A stretch of 64,000 bases of DNA from Pomphorhynchus laevis (GCA_012934845.2 WNNJ02003665.1:248001-312000); one strand, 5' to 3'. Positions 21,161 to 33,679 are shown, counted from the stretch's first letter. The notes: generated by a model from the letters alone, not told the origin. A program made the numbers and translations.

Positions 21161-21200
21161 AATCATTACATTTAAAATACCATCATAAAATAAGAATGCT
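21161..21200 (-). repeat. Right arm of 40-bp inverted repeat
   Basis: The plus strand AATCATTACATTTAAAATAC and the next 20 bases mirror 17554-17593. It marks the 5' border of LINE C and the start of a PLE fragment. Confidence 0.75.
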
Positions 21201-21289
21201 ATAAAATACTGAAAGTAATTAAAATACTTAAAGTAATTAAAGAAATATTGTAGGGTAATCTATAAAGGATAAAAAAGGTAAGACTGTAT

Positions 21290-21660
21290 AAACAGATAAT
21301 AAACTTATACCTATATTATATTGGAATCCAAAATTATAAAAATCCATTAAAACCTAGGTTCAGATGTAGTGCTTTTAAATGTACATTAAAATCACTTTCT
21401 GTCTTTATGAATAAAATACTTAAAGTAATTAAAGCACACATCAAAAAATATTGTAGGATAATCGTAATTAATACTGGTATAAAACACTATTTCAGGATTA
21501 ATTCCACGAAAGAATTTTTAGAACAGACAAAAGAAATAAATTTTTAGAATATAAATACCTAGGATTTTATTGCGCTTTATACAAATCTAGATTTAGCATA
21601 TGTTAAATAAGCCTTAGAAAAATTAATTATTCTCATATTCGGAAAAGATATACATATATG
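21290..21660 (+). pseudogene. PLE reverse transcriptase fragment
   Basis: Plus-strand frame pieces read LIPILYWNPK, KPRFRCSAFKCTLKSLSVFM and INSTKEFLEQTKEIN, the palm region upstream of the catalytic motif in the PLE copy at 53724. Stops and a frameshift are present. A second PLE fragment of opposite orientation starts at 22200, so the area is an inverted pile-up. Confidence 0.65.
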
Positions 21661-21696
21661 TCCAATGATTCGTCCGATGTGCTATTCAATTGTTCA

Positions 21697-21770
21697 GGGC
21701 TTTTAAACATCGAAATCAATATAAAAAGAAAATTATTATTTACAAATTTTCGAGTATTGCAATAGTCTTT
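21697..21770 (+). mobile_element. Partial MITE copy
   Basis: GGGCTTTTAAACATCG and the following AAAAAGAAAATTATT to TATTGCAATAGTC match one half of the hairpin element at 17692-17865. The other half is missing. Confidence 0.55.
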
Positions 21771-22199
21771 TTCGTTTATTGGACTGTGACCGGTTGGCTT
21801 TAAAAGACAGAAACCATTAACGGCCGTAAGTACCATATTTATTAGTTTATAATCCTTTGCTTTTAGCGTATGACGACTTCGTGTTCAAGAACAATTTAAT
21901 TCATGTCTTCCGAAACGTCTTAAGTATTTTATTTAAGTATTTTATTCATATAAACTGAGATTGGACTTTTATTTAATTTTGATTTCAATATAAATTTAGT
22001 TTTATTTTCTAATTCTATTAAAAAAATAAATAAAATATGTATTTATTTATTATAAAACTATATTTATTTATTATAAAACATATTTCAAATTATTGTTTTA
22101 AGCTCACATCACAACGTTAATATAATGTTTACAAGTCATTATTTACATCCTTCATTAGTTTGTAATAAATTAAACTGTATAAAAATGTTTAAACTAATA
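21771..22199. other. AT-rich spacer, no gene seen
   Basis: The minus-strand frame at 21633-21836 covers the MITE fragment and is not a gene. Nothing else was recognised. Confidence 0.45.
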
Positions 22200-22464
22200 A
22201 ATAATAAATGTAATTTTGGATTCCAATCATATACATTATGTATCATGTATCCATTAGAGACAGTGACTTGAAGAGTGACTTGACTTACATTTAATAATTA
22301 TAATTGACTTCTATAATCAGTATTTCATAATAATGTTTTTTCATACAAAGACAATGTGTAATATACATTGTCTAATATACATTACAATATACATTATAAT
22401 ATACATTACAATATACATTACAATGTATATTATAATGACTTGTAATAATTGTTTCTAAACTCAA

Positions 22465-23560
22465 CTAACTACGTTCATATGTTGGATTTACATTTAAATC
22501 ATTAGAATTAACCTCTTTCACTAGTATATCATAGTAAAGCTTTTTGCATATGAAGACAAAGTTATTACTAGCTTTATCAATAGTTGTTATTATATAGTTA
22601 TCCTTTAATTTAGTAAGTTCTTTATACATATCTTTATTAATTTTATCTTTTCTTTTATAATTGTTTGTTATTTTCATTTTATTTTTAATTTTATCAAATA
22701 TATAATCTTTCCAAATTTTAATCTTTGATGTATTTAAGCTTTTACTATTAATCAGCTTACCAAAGTAAGAATTTAAGTCATTATATGACGAATTGTAAAT
22801 TTTATTTTTATTGTTATTATTAATCTGTATTTATATAGATTAATAGCGATTGCATTCTGTTTCTATAAAGTTTCTAATGTCACCGTTACATATTGATTTT
22901 AATTCTTTATTATAATTACAAATTTATCGTCATGGTAATGGTAACAGCTTATACCTTATTTTAAGAATATCTTTACTTATATCTCATCTTATTATTTCTT
23001 TACTTATAGAATTATTTAAGTTAGAACTTATGTTATCTATAAATTTATTGATGAATTTTATTGTCTGATAAATATACTAAATATATTTTTAGTATTTTTA
23101 AGTCTATTTTTTTATTTCTTTTATCGTCAGACTTCTTGGCTCACGTTTAACCTAATTATTATAATATAGTGGCTTATTATTTACTATACTACTTCTAGCA
23201 ATTCATCGTTATTTATTTCAATTCTTTATTATAATTAAATAAAAGATCTTTCAGCTTATTATCTCTTAAAAGCTGTTTTAATATTTCTAATTGTTCATTT
23301 ATATGCATATCTTTTTTAATATTTTTAATTCTATTTTTCTTTTTCCTTTTATCGCCGACTTCTTGGATTACGTCTAATCGGATTATTATAATATAGTTGT
23401 TTATTATGTAATATACTACTTCTGCCAATTCCTTGTACCACGTCATTCAATCCTAACGGGTACATGAAATTAAGCGTTTTAATTCAAAAATCTGATATTT
23501 CTAATAGCTTTTCATTTAATATTGTCTTATTTTCTTTAATAATATGTTCTAAAATAAATA
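22465..23560 (-). pseudogene. PLE ORF, N-terminal and pre-palm region
   Basis: Blocks in order: an EHIIKENKTILNEKLLEISD-like linker (23540), LEILKQLLRDNKLKDLLF (23290), then after breaks NKDMYKELTKLKDNY and IITTIDKASNNFVFICKKLY (22620-22540). The block DKASNNFVFICK corresponds to the conserved ADKAPNNIVFVCK block of a large metazoan PLE group that has its GIY-YIG domain at the N-terminus; this relation is from family knowledge, not computed. Several stops inactivate it. Confidence 0.6.
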
Positions 23561-23607
23561 ACTTACAGCTTTAATACCATGTCATATGAATAATATAAAT
23601 ATTATTA

Positions 23608-23770
23608 TTTATAACATCACAAACTTTACAATTTTTTCTGTTACATAAAAAAGATCTAGTTGTGTACATGTAACTTTTATAAGTCATATTTTTGACGTTG
23701 CTTCTTCGGTGTCGTAACCTAGTTTAGTTGACTCAGACTAAATTTACAACAGGCCATCTATATTGCGATA
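23608..23770 (-). repeat. PLE 5' module, copy a
   Basis: This is one of four copies (also 24062-24310, 26198-26460, 26490-26740) of a module about 160-260 bp long with CATCACAAACTTTACAATTT, an ACATGTAACTTTT block and an ACGTTGCTT block. On the minus strand it can encode a Cys motif (KCNRKNCKACD in copy b). Position upstream of the PLE ORF suggests it is the 5' coding region of the element. Confidence 0.55.
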
Positions 23771-24061
23771 GTTTACTATCGCAACTTGGGGTTTCGTTGC
23801 TTTAATTAACTTTTGCTGCCATTCACGAAACAAAATAAAAATATGAGAATTAAAATTAATAAATTAGCTAGCATGTTCAAAAGATTTAGCTATTGGTCAT
23901 TACACGATCTCTTAAACGTGATCAGGTCAATCAGTTTACATTTTAAAGTGTAAACACCTTGGGATGCAAATTTCTCTTTTTTAAATATATAGATAGCTTG
24001 TCTATTTTAGAAACAAAGTTATCTAAATTTTTGTCATATGAATAATATAAATATTATTATT

Positions 24062-24310
24062 TATAACATCACAGGCTTTACAATTTTTTCTGTTACATTT
24101 AAAAAATCTAAAATTAAGACCTTTAGTACTTACGCATTTTTACAAAGTGGTTGAGCACATGTAACTTTTGTCAAGTCATATTTTTTACGTTGCTTGTTCG
24201 GTGTCGTCACCTAATTGAATTGACTGAGACTAAACTTACAGCTGGTCATAGAAAACGTGTTATTTTCCCATATAAGCAAATGCATTGTATATTTCTAATC
24301 CGAGTCTTTT
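24062..24310 (-). repeat. PLE 5' module, copy b, with Cys-x4-Cys-x2-Cys motif
   Basis: One minus-strand frame reads STKGLNFRFFKCNRKNC followed by KACDVINNN. Such CxC-type knuckles precede the GIY-YIG domain in PLEs. Other frames are closed. It is separated from copy a by about 300 bp of unrelated AT-rich sequence, so the element is either tandem or internally duplicated. Confidence 0.5.
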
Positions 24311-25204
24311 GATACCAAATATTTCCCTATTTATGTTCATCCAAAAAATAATCTATATAAAAATGATCATAAATGATCATATTATATTATCATAAATATA
24401 ATTGAAAGATACTAAATAAATGAAAATATTTTATTCTACGTGATCTCTTTCAATTTACAGCTTAAAATAGAAATCTCTTTTTTTCTCTCTCAATTTCCAA
24501 TTGAAGGATTTTGTGTTAAAAATAAATTTAATTATAATTATTGATTTTTATTTAAACATCATTGGACATGTTGCCACATGTTGAGATTTTGTAAACCAGG
24601 GACATTTTCTGAGGAATTTTGTGAAAATGCCTCATAATATAAAAAATAATGAAAAATGCATTCGCTGTAAATTTATTACGGAATACTGTGCGATTATTTT
24701 TCCTTCAAAAATATTCTGAAGGAATATACGCAAGTAATCAAGAAATATACGCATATATTAATCAACATAATTAATAACATACTTTATACCTATGAAATAC
24801 TTTCTATCAGTGATTTGTTGCTTCAGGTTACTTAGTGATTTTGAACGTCGTAATGGGAGTGAGTGGTATACTCCGCAGCCCAAAATAGCGATGGATATGA
24901 AATGATTGCTAAATTTAGATAAAAGCAACAAACATTGTTTTCACGTTATACTATTTTAAAATTTCACAAATGAATTCAATGAGAAATATTAATAAGATTA
25001 ATATTCACTCTTAGAGGCAAATCGACCTGAAATAATTTACAATCCTACATAGTAGCGATATAGAATTTTTCTGAAAAATTGTTATGAATTTTTTCTACCG
25101 CAATACATGACATAAATCTACTGCATGATTTTTGTTTAAAAAATTAGTGTTTGTTTTCCTATACAAATTTGAATGACGTCCACTGATCAATAATAACTTG
25201 CCAG
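24311..25204. other. AT-rich spacer, no gene seen
   Basis: No coding frame or repeat unit could be recognised. Confidence 0.45.
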
Positions 25205-25330
25205 TAAAACAAATCGGATAACTGAGTATACATGTTTTATACTATAAATAAATTTAAAATAAAGATAAATAAGGATTATGAAATTTTCTTATGAAATGTT
25301 GACAAGTATTATATGATAAATTATATTGTT
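25205..25330 (-). mobile_element. PLE tail end, degraded
   Basis: CGGATAACTGAGTATACATG followed by TATAAATAAATTTAAAATAA resembles the terminal motif and adjacent part of the PLE tail, in minus orientation, with more changes than other copies. It lies just beyond the N-terminal PLE fragment at 25394. Confidence 0.4.
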
Positions 25331-25393
25331 AATTAATTAACGAACATTAAATCAAATTATTAAACATGTATTCCTAGTTAATGTATTCTTAGT

Positions 25394-26740
25394 TTATCCA
25401 GCATTTGAAAAATGCTGGACTTTCAATGCATTTGAAATGTTAAAAGTGTTATTAATTATACAACTTATCCTTTCATAATCGTTAATTAATCTTTGATATA
25501 TTGAATAAATGATATGTTTTGAAAAATTTATATTTACATAAAGATCTTTTAGTTTATTATCTCTTAAAAATTGTTTTAATATTTCTAATTGTTCATAAAT
25601 ATACTTATCTTTTTTAATATTTTTAACTCTATATTTCTTATTCCTTTTATCACCATGACTCCTTGGTTTGCGTTTAACCGAATTATTATAATTTAGTTGT
25701 TTATTATTTACTATACGACTTCTACCAATTCCTTGTTCCACGTAATTCAATCTTAATGGGTACATGAAATTGAGCGTTTTAGTTAAAAATCTTCCGTTTC
25801 TAATAGATTTGATTTAATATTGTCTTATTTTCTTCAACAATATGTTCTAAAATAAATAATTTACAGTATACCATATTATGTCTTATCTTTAAAATATTAT
25901 CTTTCGAATAGTTTTTGATTTAATATTGTCTTATTTTATTCAATGTTCTAAAATAAATAATTTTCAGCTTTTAATATAATGTCCTATTAATCTCATATGT
26001 TTATGAAATATAGTTTGACTATTATGCTGTATATTATATATTTGTTGCCTAAACCTAGTTTTTAACATCTAATAGGTTTTCCTTATATATCGCAATCCAC
26101 AATACTACACCTGCGGTATTGAAGTTACAATTATTATTAATATTCAATAAAAAACATTTGTTTGTCGTATTACTTACAATACAATTGTTATTTATAACAT
26201 CAAAAACTTTACAGTTTTTCTGTTACATTTGAATGATCTAAAATTATAATATTTATTACTTACGGATTTTTTCAATCTAGTTGAGTACATGTAACTTTTA
26301 TAAGTCATATTTTTACGTTGCTTTTTCGTGTCTTCACCTAGTTTAGTTGACTCAGACTAAATTTACAACGGGCCATCTATATTGCGATAGTTTACTATCA
26401 CAACTTGGGGTCTCGTTGCTTCAATTAACTTTTGCTGCCACTCACGAATTAGAATGAAAATCTTCAATAATATTTGTGATGTTATTTATAACATCACAAA
26501 CTTTACAATTTTTTCTGTTACATTTAAAAGATCTAAAATTAAGATCTTTAGTACTTACGTATTTTATCAATGTGGTTAACCACATGTAACTTTTGTCAAG
26601 TCATGTATTTTACGTTGCTTATTCGGTGTCGTTACCTAATTGAGTTGACTGAGACTAAACTTACAGCTGGTCATAGAAAACGTATTATTGCCCCATACAA
26701 GCAATTGCATTGTATATTTCTAATCCGAGTCTTTTGTTAC
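25394..26740 (-). mobile_element. PLE 5' half, second tandem copy
   Basis: Two modules of the 5' type (26490-26740 and 26198-26460) are followed by a 123-codon frame (25765-25394) that reads MYPLRLNYVEQGIGRSRIVN, then YIYEQLEILKQFLRDNKLK and INDYERISCI. The PLRLN and GIGR blocks match the end of an N-terminal GIY-YIG region. The ORF ends early and no reverse transcriptase follows. With 22200-23780 it forms two direct copies of the 5' half, as expected from the tandem habit of PLEs. Confidence 0.6.
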
Positions 26741-28199
26741 CATATAATTATATTAAAGTTGTTAATTACAGATTATTAAACGAAAATTTAAAACTCAAAA
26801 AAATTGTTATTATAAGGTTAATTACGGAAGAATTACGCGAAAATGCTGTATCAGTATATTACAGACATATTTCAGGAAAGTTTATTGTTTTTAAAAAAGC
26901 TCATTTTTCCGACAAAATATTAGCTATGAGCTTTTATTTAATCCTTTGATAAACCAACAAAAACATGAATCGACGTTAACTCGTACATAAAGCGTCCTTG
27001 GCTAAATCTTTATTTTGACTGTTTCTTACAGCAACTAATTTTTCTTCTTTATTTACAAAAATATCGACAGCCTGAGTAAAAACATGTGTTATATATGTGT
27101 TATTAACTGTCTGCAAAATGTTAAAAATACTGCACACTTGTGATCAGACTTTATTTCTTCTTTGCTTGTCAGAACATAAATCATTAAACGACCTTCAATA
27201 CGTACATCGTAGTTGAGGCATTTATACAGCAAAAAAAACTGTCTATTCGAAGCTTAAAATGTCATTAGTGTAAGCAGTAAGTATTTTTGTCTATCGATAC
27301 AATGTCTGATTACAGAACTAAATAGAAATAATTTTCCTTAATTGAATATTATATATTGTTCATTCTGAAAATTTGTTTATATTGACTCAACAAGGATATC
27401 ATATTTATCATATTATATATTCAACTTATATATCAACTTATATTATTATAAATAATATAATATTCAATATTATTATAGATAATAATATTATTATCAACTT
27501 ATATTATTATATTATAAACTTATTATTAAACTTATTTAATAATATAAACTTATTATATAAGTTTAATAATACTTCTATTATATATCAACTTATCCTATTT
27601 ATCATTATTTAATACATAATTTTAATTTTAATGATTAATCATTAATATTTAAGTTATTAATATCTTTATTTATTTGAAATTCAATAGATCTAATAAAATA
27701 GATCTAACTTTAATGTCTATTATAGAACTTAACTTATCGTAATCATTAATTAATCTTTAATATATGGAACAAATTATATTTTTGAACAAATAAATCATTT
27801 ATTTTGTTAATCTCTTTTGTAGTATATGATATAATATACTTATAATATTTATATATTTAATATATTTTCTAGTATTTTTAATTCGTTTTTCTTATTGCTA
27901 TAAATTTATGACGTAATTTCATATTAAATAAAACTGATAAAGATTAAATAAAACTTAAACATCTGAATTGTAAAATATTTGATAATATTATTATAATATG
28001 ATTATATTTGTTTGATTAATCCAATGCACCTCTTGGCTTAAGCAAAAACACAAAATTACAAAACATAGACAAGGCACGAATTCGAGTAGCTAAGCTATTT
28101 ATAGTTGAGCTTGGAAATTGGGCTTTAAGTTACATATTTATATATTAATAGGATAAAAGGATTCCAACTATAATTTAAATATTCCTAAAATATTTAAAC
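26741..28199. other. AT-rich spacer with TTATAT low complexity
   Basis: The ORFs at 26710-26949 and 27373-27612 come from composition. The stretch 27400-27620 is almost only A and T, with repeated ATTATA. No gene was recognised. Confidence 0.5.
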
Positions 28200-28975
28200 T
28201 ATATACATTAAAACCACTTTCTGTGGGTTTTAAAGCACACTTCAAAAAATATTGTAGGATAATCGAAATTAATACTGGTATAAAACACTATTTCAGTATT
28301 AATTCTACAAAAGAATTGTTAGAACAGACAAAAGGAATAAATTTTCAAAATATAAATACGTACGATTTTAGTACGCTGTAGACAAATCTAGATTTAGCAG
28401 ATATTAAAGAAGCGTCAGTGAAATTAATAAATTTTATATTTGGAAAAAGATATACATATATATGTTATAATAACTATAACGCATATTTAACAAAAATTAA
28501 ACCATCAAGCAAATATAAATATACTGATAAAATTAAATTATTATAATCCTTAAATTTTAATCAAAATTATTTAAAAGGACATATACTTTAGTCAAACAAT
28601 AAATGTTCCAATTTAAAATTATGCCTTTTATTTCTAGACAAATAAATGGTATTCCAATGGGGATAATAGTAGCCCAATTATAGCTGACATATTTCTAAGC
28701 TTTATAGAATATGAATTTGTTCATAACTGTTCAAAAATTAAATCTAAGTAATATAAAGATATAAAATATATGTTTCGATACATTGATGATATCTGTGTAT
28801 TTAACTCTAACAATTTTTCATTGTTAGAGTTATTATTTATTATGGATAATAAATAATATACTTTTTATTAGAATATAATATTAGATAATCAAATTTCATC
28901 AGAGGAAATACGTCATTAGCACGTGTTTGGTCTCGCTGCTAAGTTGGGTAGAGGAATAGTTCTGCGTATTTGCAA
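28200..28975 (+). pseudogene. PLE reverse transcriptase with internal deletion
   Basis: Plus-strand blocks: YFSINSTKELLEQTKGINFQ, a broken AYLTKIKPSSKYKY block, FRQINGIPMG without the following glycines, IIADIFLSFIEYEFVHNC and YMFRYIDDICVFNSNNF. The sequence then jumps to the post-ORF tail at about 28830 (a deletion of the C-terminal domain) and enters the structured module at 28890. YIDD is kept but stops are present. Confidence 0.68.
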
Positions 28976-29109
28976 CATTTGAAGTTTTCGTTAATAACCG
29001 CAAAATCATTTACTGAAATTGTAAATTTCAAAGACAGAAATTTACTTTATTTAAATAGCTAATTGTCATCATTTTTAATAAAGAAATTAAAAAAAAATTA
29101 TTCTTATTT

Positions 29110-29373
29110 TTATTAGAAAAATATGTATCATCTGTTATTTATTCGTCAATTCATAAAAATTGATTTTTATTTTAAATTTCAATTTTTTATTTTAATTTGA
29201 TATAAGGTATATAAAATGTTATAACAATTATTTATAATTATTTATTATCTAATTATAAAAATTATATTTATTTTTTAGCATTATTATTTTTATTTATTTA
29301 TTTTTATTTATTTATTTATTTTATAATTATATTAAATACGTATACTCAGATAGCTGAATTGATTAAGGAGACC
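29110..29373 (+). mobile_element. PLE tail, distal half
   Basis: TTATTCGTCAATTCATAAAA to TACGTATACTCAGATAGCTG is the distal tail. It includes a (TTTA)n expansion at about 29285-29325. About 130 bp of foreign sequence separates it from the structured module at 28890-28975, so a further insertion or a swap disrupted this copy. Confidence 0.65.
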
Positions 29374-30865
29374 GCTGATAAGAAAATTCATTGTAATTTA
29401 TAGGATTAAGCACAATAAGTGCTTATCAGTTTTTAATCTTAAAATTTTAATACAGCATTTAATATTTAATTATTTATTGTGTATTCCTAATCAATATCTA
29501 AATTGTTTTTAGATTCAAATATTTTATTTGATTTCATAGAGCATCGAATAATTCGTTTTACTTGCGCTTTATTTGCTGATTTTCTAGTTACTTGGCCAAA
29601 CTTAATAATTCGTTGATAACGGTGACAAGGAAGATATTCATTATATTATATCCGAACAACACAAATCGGAGATAAGAAAAATATTTAACTTATATATTAT
29701 ACTATAACTAATATTATTTCCAAGTATGTCCAATCATTTGATAACAGTTTAAAATTGTATAAACAATTTCAAATAAATGCTCGTCTATCGTCTACAAATG
29801 CTTTATAAATCCAAGAAGTTACCTAGGAGGTTCGTATATTTCTGTTTCAATACGAAATATTGCACTTGAAGTTGATTTTAACTCGCTCTACTCTGATTAA
29901 AGCTTTTATCCTGTAACATATAGACACCGTAAACCGACTAAAAATAATCATAATGTAGTCAAAACTCAGTATTATCATATAGACCGAAAACCTAAAATTA
30001 GCTTTTCAGAGAAACACTTTTCAACATTGTCTTCTTTAATATGTGCACGTCAGTTGCCAGTAATTTTACATTTCAATGATTTTTATATTTTATGTCTAGA
30101 TTTTTCTAATTAACATTGTGATATAGACATAATCTGTTATTCATCAATCTTAATATTTTAATTTTCAAAATCCCATTCAAAGCTAAATTGTCTGCTAAAA
30201 ACGGTAAGACATTTACTGTGAATGTTAATAGATTCGCATTTGCAACTACATGAGAAAGTCACAATCAAAAGCCGGCAACCCATTGTAGATAAATCGTATG
30301 AATGAGTGTTTGAACATGTTTACTAAACTTTAATAAACTATATTAATACTGAACCATATCGATACTTTGGTAATTTATAATTTTGATTTTGTTGCGTAGC
30401 CATTTCCTCATGCCATTGAATATTATTTTTCCAATCGAGATTGATCAATCTCCATTGCAGAACCTAAACTAGGAGTAGTATGTTTTTCCTTGACTGCTGC
30501 ATCTTAATGTTATTCTCAATTTAAGCCAAGTTTAAAGCTATTTTCTTTGTCTACCTAATTTTTCATGTACTTGTAAGTGACTGGTAATCACATTTGCCAC
30601 TTTAAAAATCATATTCGACTATGAATTGTTGTTACACTGAACCCTAAAATTGATGTTTTTGAGCTGCTACTTTCAACATTTTTATATATGGTATATATTA
30701 TATATTATATATTTTATATAATATATCATATGATATATTAACAGAATATATTATATGTTAATTATATTAACATATAATATTATTATATATTAATAATATT
30801 ATATTATCAAATAATATTATTATATTATGAAGAAGAAAACGTTTTTTAAGTGGCAAATGTGACTA
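29374..30865. other. AT-rich spacer, no gene seen
   Basis: No coding frame. The part 30690-30830 is an almost pure AT tract with many short palindromes. Confidence 0.5.
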
Positions 30866-31332
30866 TCAGTCACTTGCAAGCTCACTAAAATGACATAAAA
30901 AATTATAAATTAGGATTCCGTAGAAATGTAAATAAACATTTTTTAAATTGTACATATGAAGATGATGCAGTAACATTTGAGGGAAGATTGTTTCACAGTT
31001 TAGGCCCAGCAATCGAGTATGATCGATGCGCGGTGAGCGAAAAATGACGTGGAACATATAATCTTGATCTTGTAGAATGACTGCGAAGCGAAATAGAAGT
31101 TGTGGATTTACTGGATAATGTAGGTAAGATGAGCTGTGAATAGGCAATGGCATTTATGATATTCCACATAAAGCTAGTTTAAACCTTATGCAATGTTTAC
31201 AAAAGGGATAAACATTTAATGTTTCTCCTTTTGGATTAAATATACGCATATTTGAGTCCCATTGATTGTTACAGACTGTTGCTTGCGTAAATGCATGATT
31301 TGTGTAATAAACTATTAATTTTAATATATCAC
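30866..31332 (-). CDS. Candidate OB-fold protein, last two exons (POT1-like?)
   Basis: Exon a 31332-31185 and exon b 31133-30866 are joined by a 51-nt GT-AG intron (AAG|GTTTAA, TTCACAG|C) that removes an in-frame stop. The joined frame runs from GDILKLIVYYTNHAF through TQATVCNNQWDSNMRIFN, YPFCKHCISSSYLHYPVN and LLFRFAVILQDQDYMFHVIF to a TGA at 30866. The beta-strand rhythm, the GDIL start and the C-x2-C before a FRFAVILQD strand recall OB-fold telomere proteins of the POT1 type, which bind single-stranded telomeric DNA in the nucleus. That likeness is by eye and could be chance; an RPA-like or other OB-fold protein is possible. An acceptor (ACAG) precedes exon a, so more exons lie upstream, above 31360, but none was found. 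Confidence 0.35.
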
Positions 31333-33072
31333 CTGTACAGGTCATGCTTCTCAAATCGCTACTTAAAATTCTTAAGAACTTGTTTTTGATTTAACTGCAC
31401 TGTAACAAAACAATTCCACAAAAATATTTAATTTTAGTGAAATAACGTTTGTCATGAATTATCCATAGATAATAGTAACAGATGGCAAAGTATTATGTAT
31501 AATAATCTTTAGATAGGCAAAGCGATAATAAAACAAAAACATTCGGTCATTGCTTTATTCGTAATATCACTAATATAATAAGACGATTAATTATAAATTG
31601 ATATTCTAGCATTAAGAACACAACGACATTTATAGATGAAAAATGTATTTATGGAGTATATAATGGGGCATTGTATACAAGCTGTCATAATCTCTAGGCT
31701 ATGGTGAGTAGTATTTAAAGTTCAAATATATCGAGAATATTATGGTTTATTACTCAAAAAATACAACGGTTTCCATAGAAAATATTTTTTATATTTTGTG
31801 GTAATGGTTTTCTTGACAATTCTCTATATTTGACAACGAAATATTGGAGAAATATTTAATTTCTATATTCTATGGATAACGTTCAAATTTGATATCAATT
31901 ATAATAATATTATATATAAATTATAGTATATTCTACAATCAAAATAAATTTTAAAATAACGATTTTTAATTATAACTTTTCAGATTATAATTTTTTAATG
32001 AAATAATAAAAATTCAAATATTAATTTTTTTGACTAAATAATTTTAATTGCTTTCTAACACTAAGATTCCTGTACTAATTAACATTAAATGTAAATTTGC
32101 TTTTTTCGTAACATTCGTATCTTATTTGTAAGACATTAAATGTTTAATGATCGATTAAATATTGAAAATCGTGTATTATGATGTTTACGTAAAGACGTTT
32201 GAAATTAATTCATTAGAGTGATGCGAAATTTATTTTTTTATTTAATCAAAATAAGCAATTGGTTTGCGTTACGCCTTGATTTCGAAACGACTAAACTTTA
32301 AATTATAAACAATTACTTTAATAGATAATTTTCATTTATATACATTTTTTGTAGTATTTCAATATACATATAAAATACAATTTAAACCATCATTATTCTA
32401 ATGTAGATTTCGAAGCGACTAAAAAGTCGATATCAATTCAATACTTAAAACGTATTGTAATTATAAACGTTAAAAATTATAATTCTTCAAGTTAAAAATA
32501 AGTATCCGAAACTCGGAAGTTCTTCCCTCACAATTTATAAAATGCTCGGAATTTTATTGTGCTATCAGGGGAATATTTCAGCAAACCTACACTATATTTA
32601 TTTACTTATTTATACGATTTAATTCCCGTGTAAATGTGACTTGTTGTTTTGGTTTATATAAAAGATCAAAATGGCAATTGTAAATCGCATTATAAATGAC
32701 CTTTATTTTGATAAGCAAAATATTATCATTACGGATTAGATTATCATAAATATGACTTTATGTTTCTAGAATTAAAACCTAAAGAGCAATTGTAATTGAT
32801 AACATTATAAATAAACTTTCGATCCCATGTTTTTCATGTAAATATTTATACTTGAATTTATTTATGAACCAACTATTACAATATATTGCATATTGTAATA
32901 TGCAGTATAATATGCAGTATACATTCGGGATTTCTGCAAGCATTTAATATGAATAAATATTAGAAAGATGATGATAGCAGGAGCTATCAAAATTTAGTTA
33001 CCATTTAATTTATTAAACAGTAACTATTTAGTTGTTCCTTTTAATTTATAAAGAACAAAATTATATATTTAT
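31333..33072. other. AT-rich spacer, no exon found
   Basis: I looked for upstream exons of the OB-fold candidate and for repeats and saw none. A short plus-strand frame starts at ATGGCAATTG near 32671 behind a TATATAAAAG, but it has only 22 codons. Confidence 0.4.
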
Positions 33073-33186
33073 TCCCGCTGCTATTTTGAATCGAGGAATA
33101 GAGGACGAAATCTGGTAACATAACAGTTTCTTCTAATGACCTCTAATCCTTATTGATCGTTTGCTATTTATTAGTCAATTCATCAA
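33073..33186 (+). mobile_element. PLE tail, truncated
   Basis: It starts in the structured module (CCGCTGCTATTTTGAATCGA) and goes through CTAATGACCTCTAATCC to TTATTAGTCAATTCAT. It lies directly upstream of a complete tail in the same orientation, giving a head-to-tail pair. Confidence 0.65.
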
Positions 33187-33230
33187 ATTTGTATTATAAT
33201 AAGATTTCGTAATAAGATAAGAAATAGGAA

Positions 33231-33555
33231 AATTTTATCAGAAGAAATAAGTCATTGGCATGTATTTGACCCCACCGCTACGTTGGGTCGAAGAATATGG
33301 GCTGAAGCCTGATAACACAGCAGTTCCTCCTGATGACCTCTAATCTTAATTCTAATTTATCGTCTGCTATTTATTAGTCAATTCATAAAAATGACGTTTA
33401 TTTTAAATTTCATTTTTTTTAACTTGATTTAAATTATAGAAAATCTAAAAACAATTATTAATTTTATTATTTGATTATTAAATTTTGATTTAGCATTATT
33501 ATGTTTTGTTTATTTTATAATTATATTAAATACGTAGACTTAGTTAGCTGATTTG
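33231..33555 (+). mobile_element. Solo PLE tail, complete
   Basis: All parts are in order: the GGAAATA-like start, the structured module (GACCCC..GGGTCGAAGAA..GTTCCTCCTGATGA), TTATTAGTCAATTCATAAAA, the AT-rich middle with TAGCATTATTATG and the terminal GTAGACTTAGTTAGCTGATT. No coding part is attached. It may be a recombined solo pseudo-LTR. Confidence 0.7.
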
Positions 33556-33679
33556 ATATAATAGATAAGACAAAATTGATAATATATTAAAGATAATATA
33601 TAATTATAAAAATTATAATTTTTTTTAAAATTTCAATATATTATAAATTCAATAATTTCAATTGATAATACACAATTTT

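Larger units (their letters stand above)
22200..23780 (-). mobile_element. PLE fragment, N-terminal half
   Basis: The minus strand carries, from 23780 to 22465, a cysteine-motif segment, the N-terminal ORF part and the pre-palm region of the PLE reverse transcriptase. It ends at NPTYERS; a small piece with the YWNPK codons lies near 22210-22235. The palm with YIDD is absent. It is the upstream half that the copy at 6093 lacks. Confidence 0.65.

Noticed and set aside
27373-27612. 79-codon Ile/Asn/Tyr ORF
   Set aside because: Pure ATTATA low complexity; the frame is open by chance.
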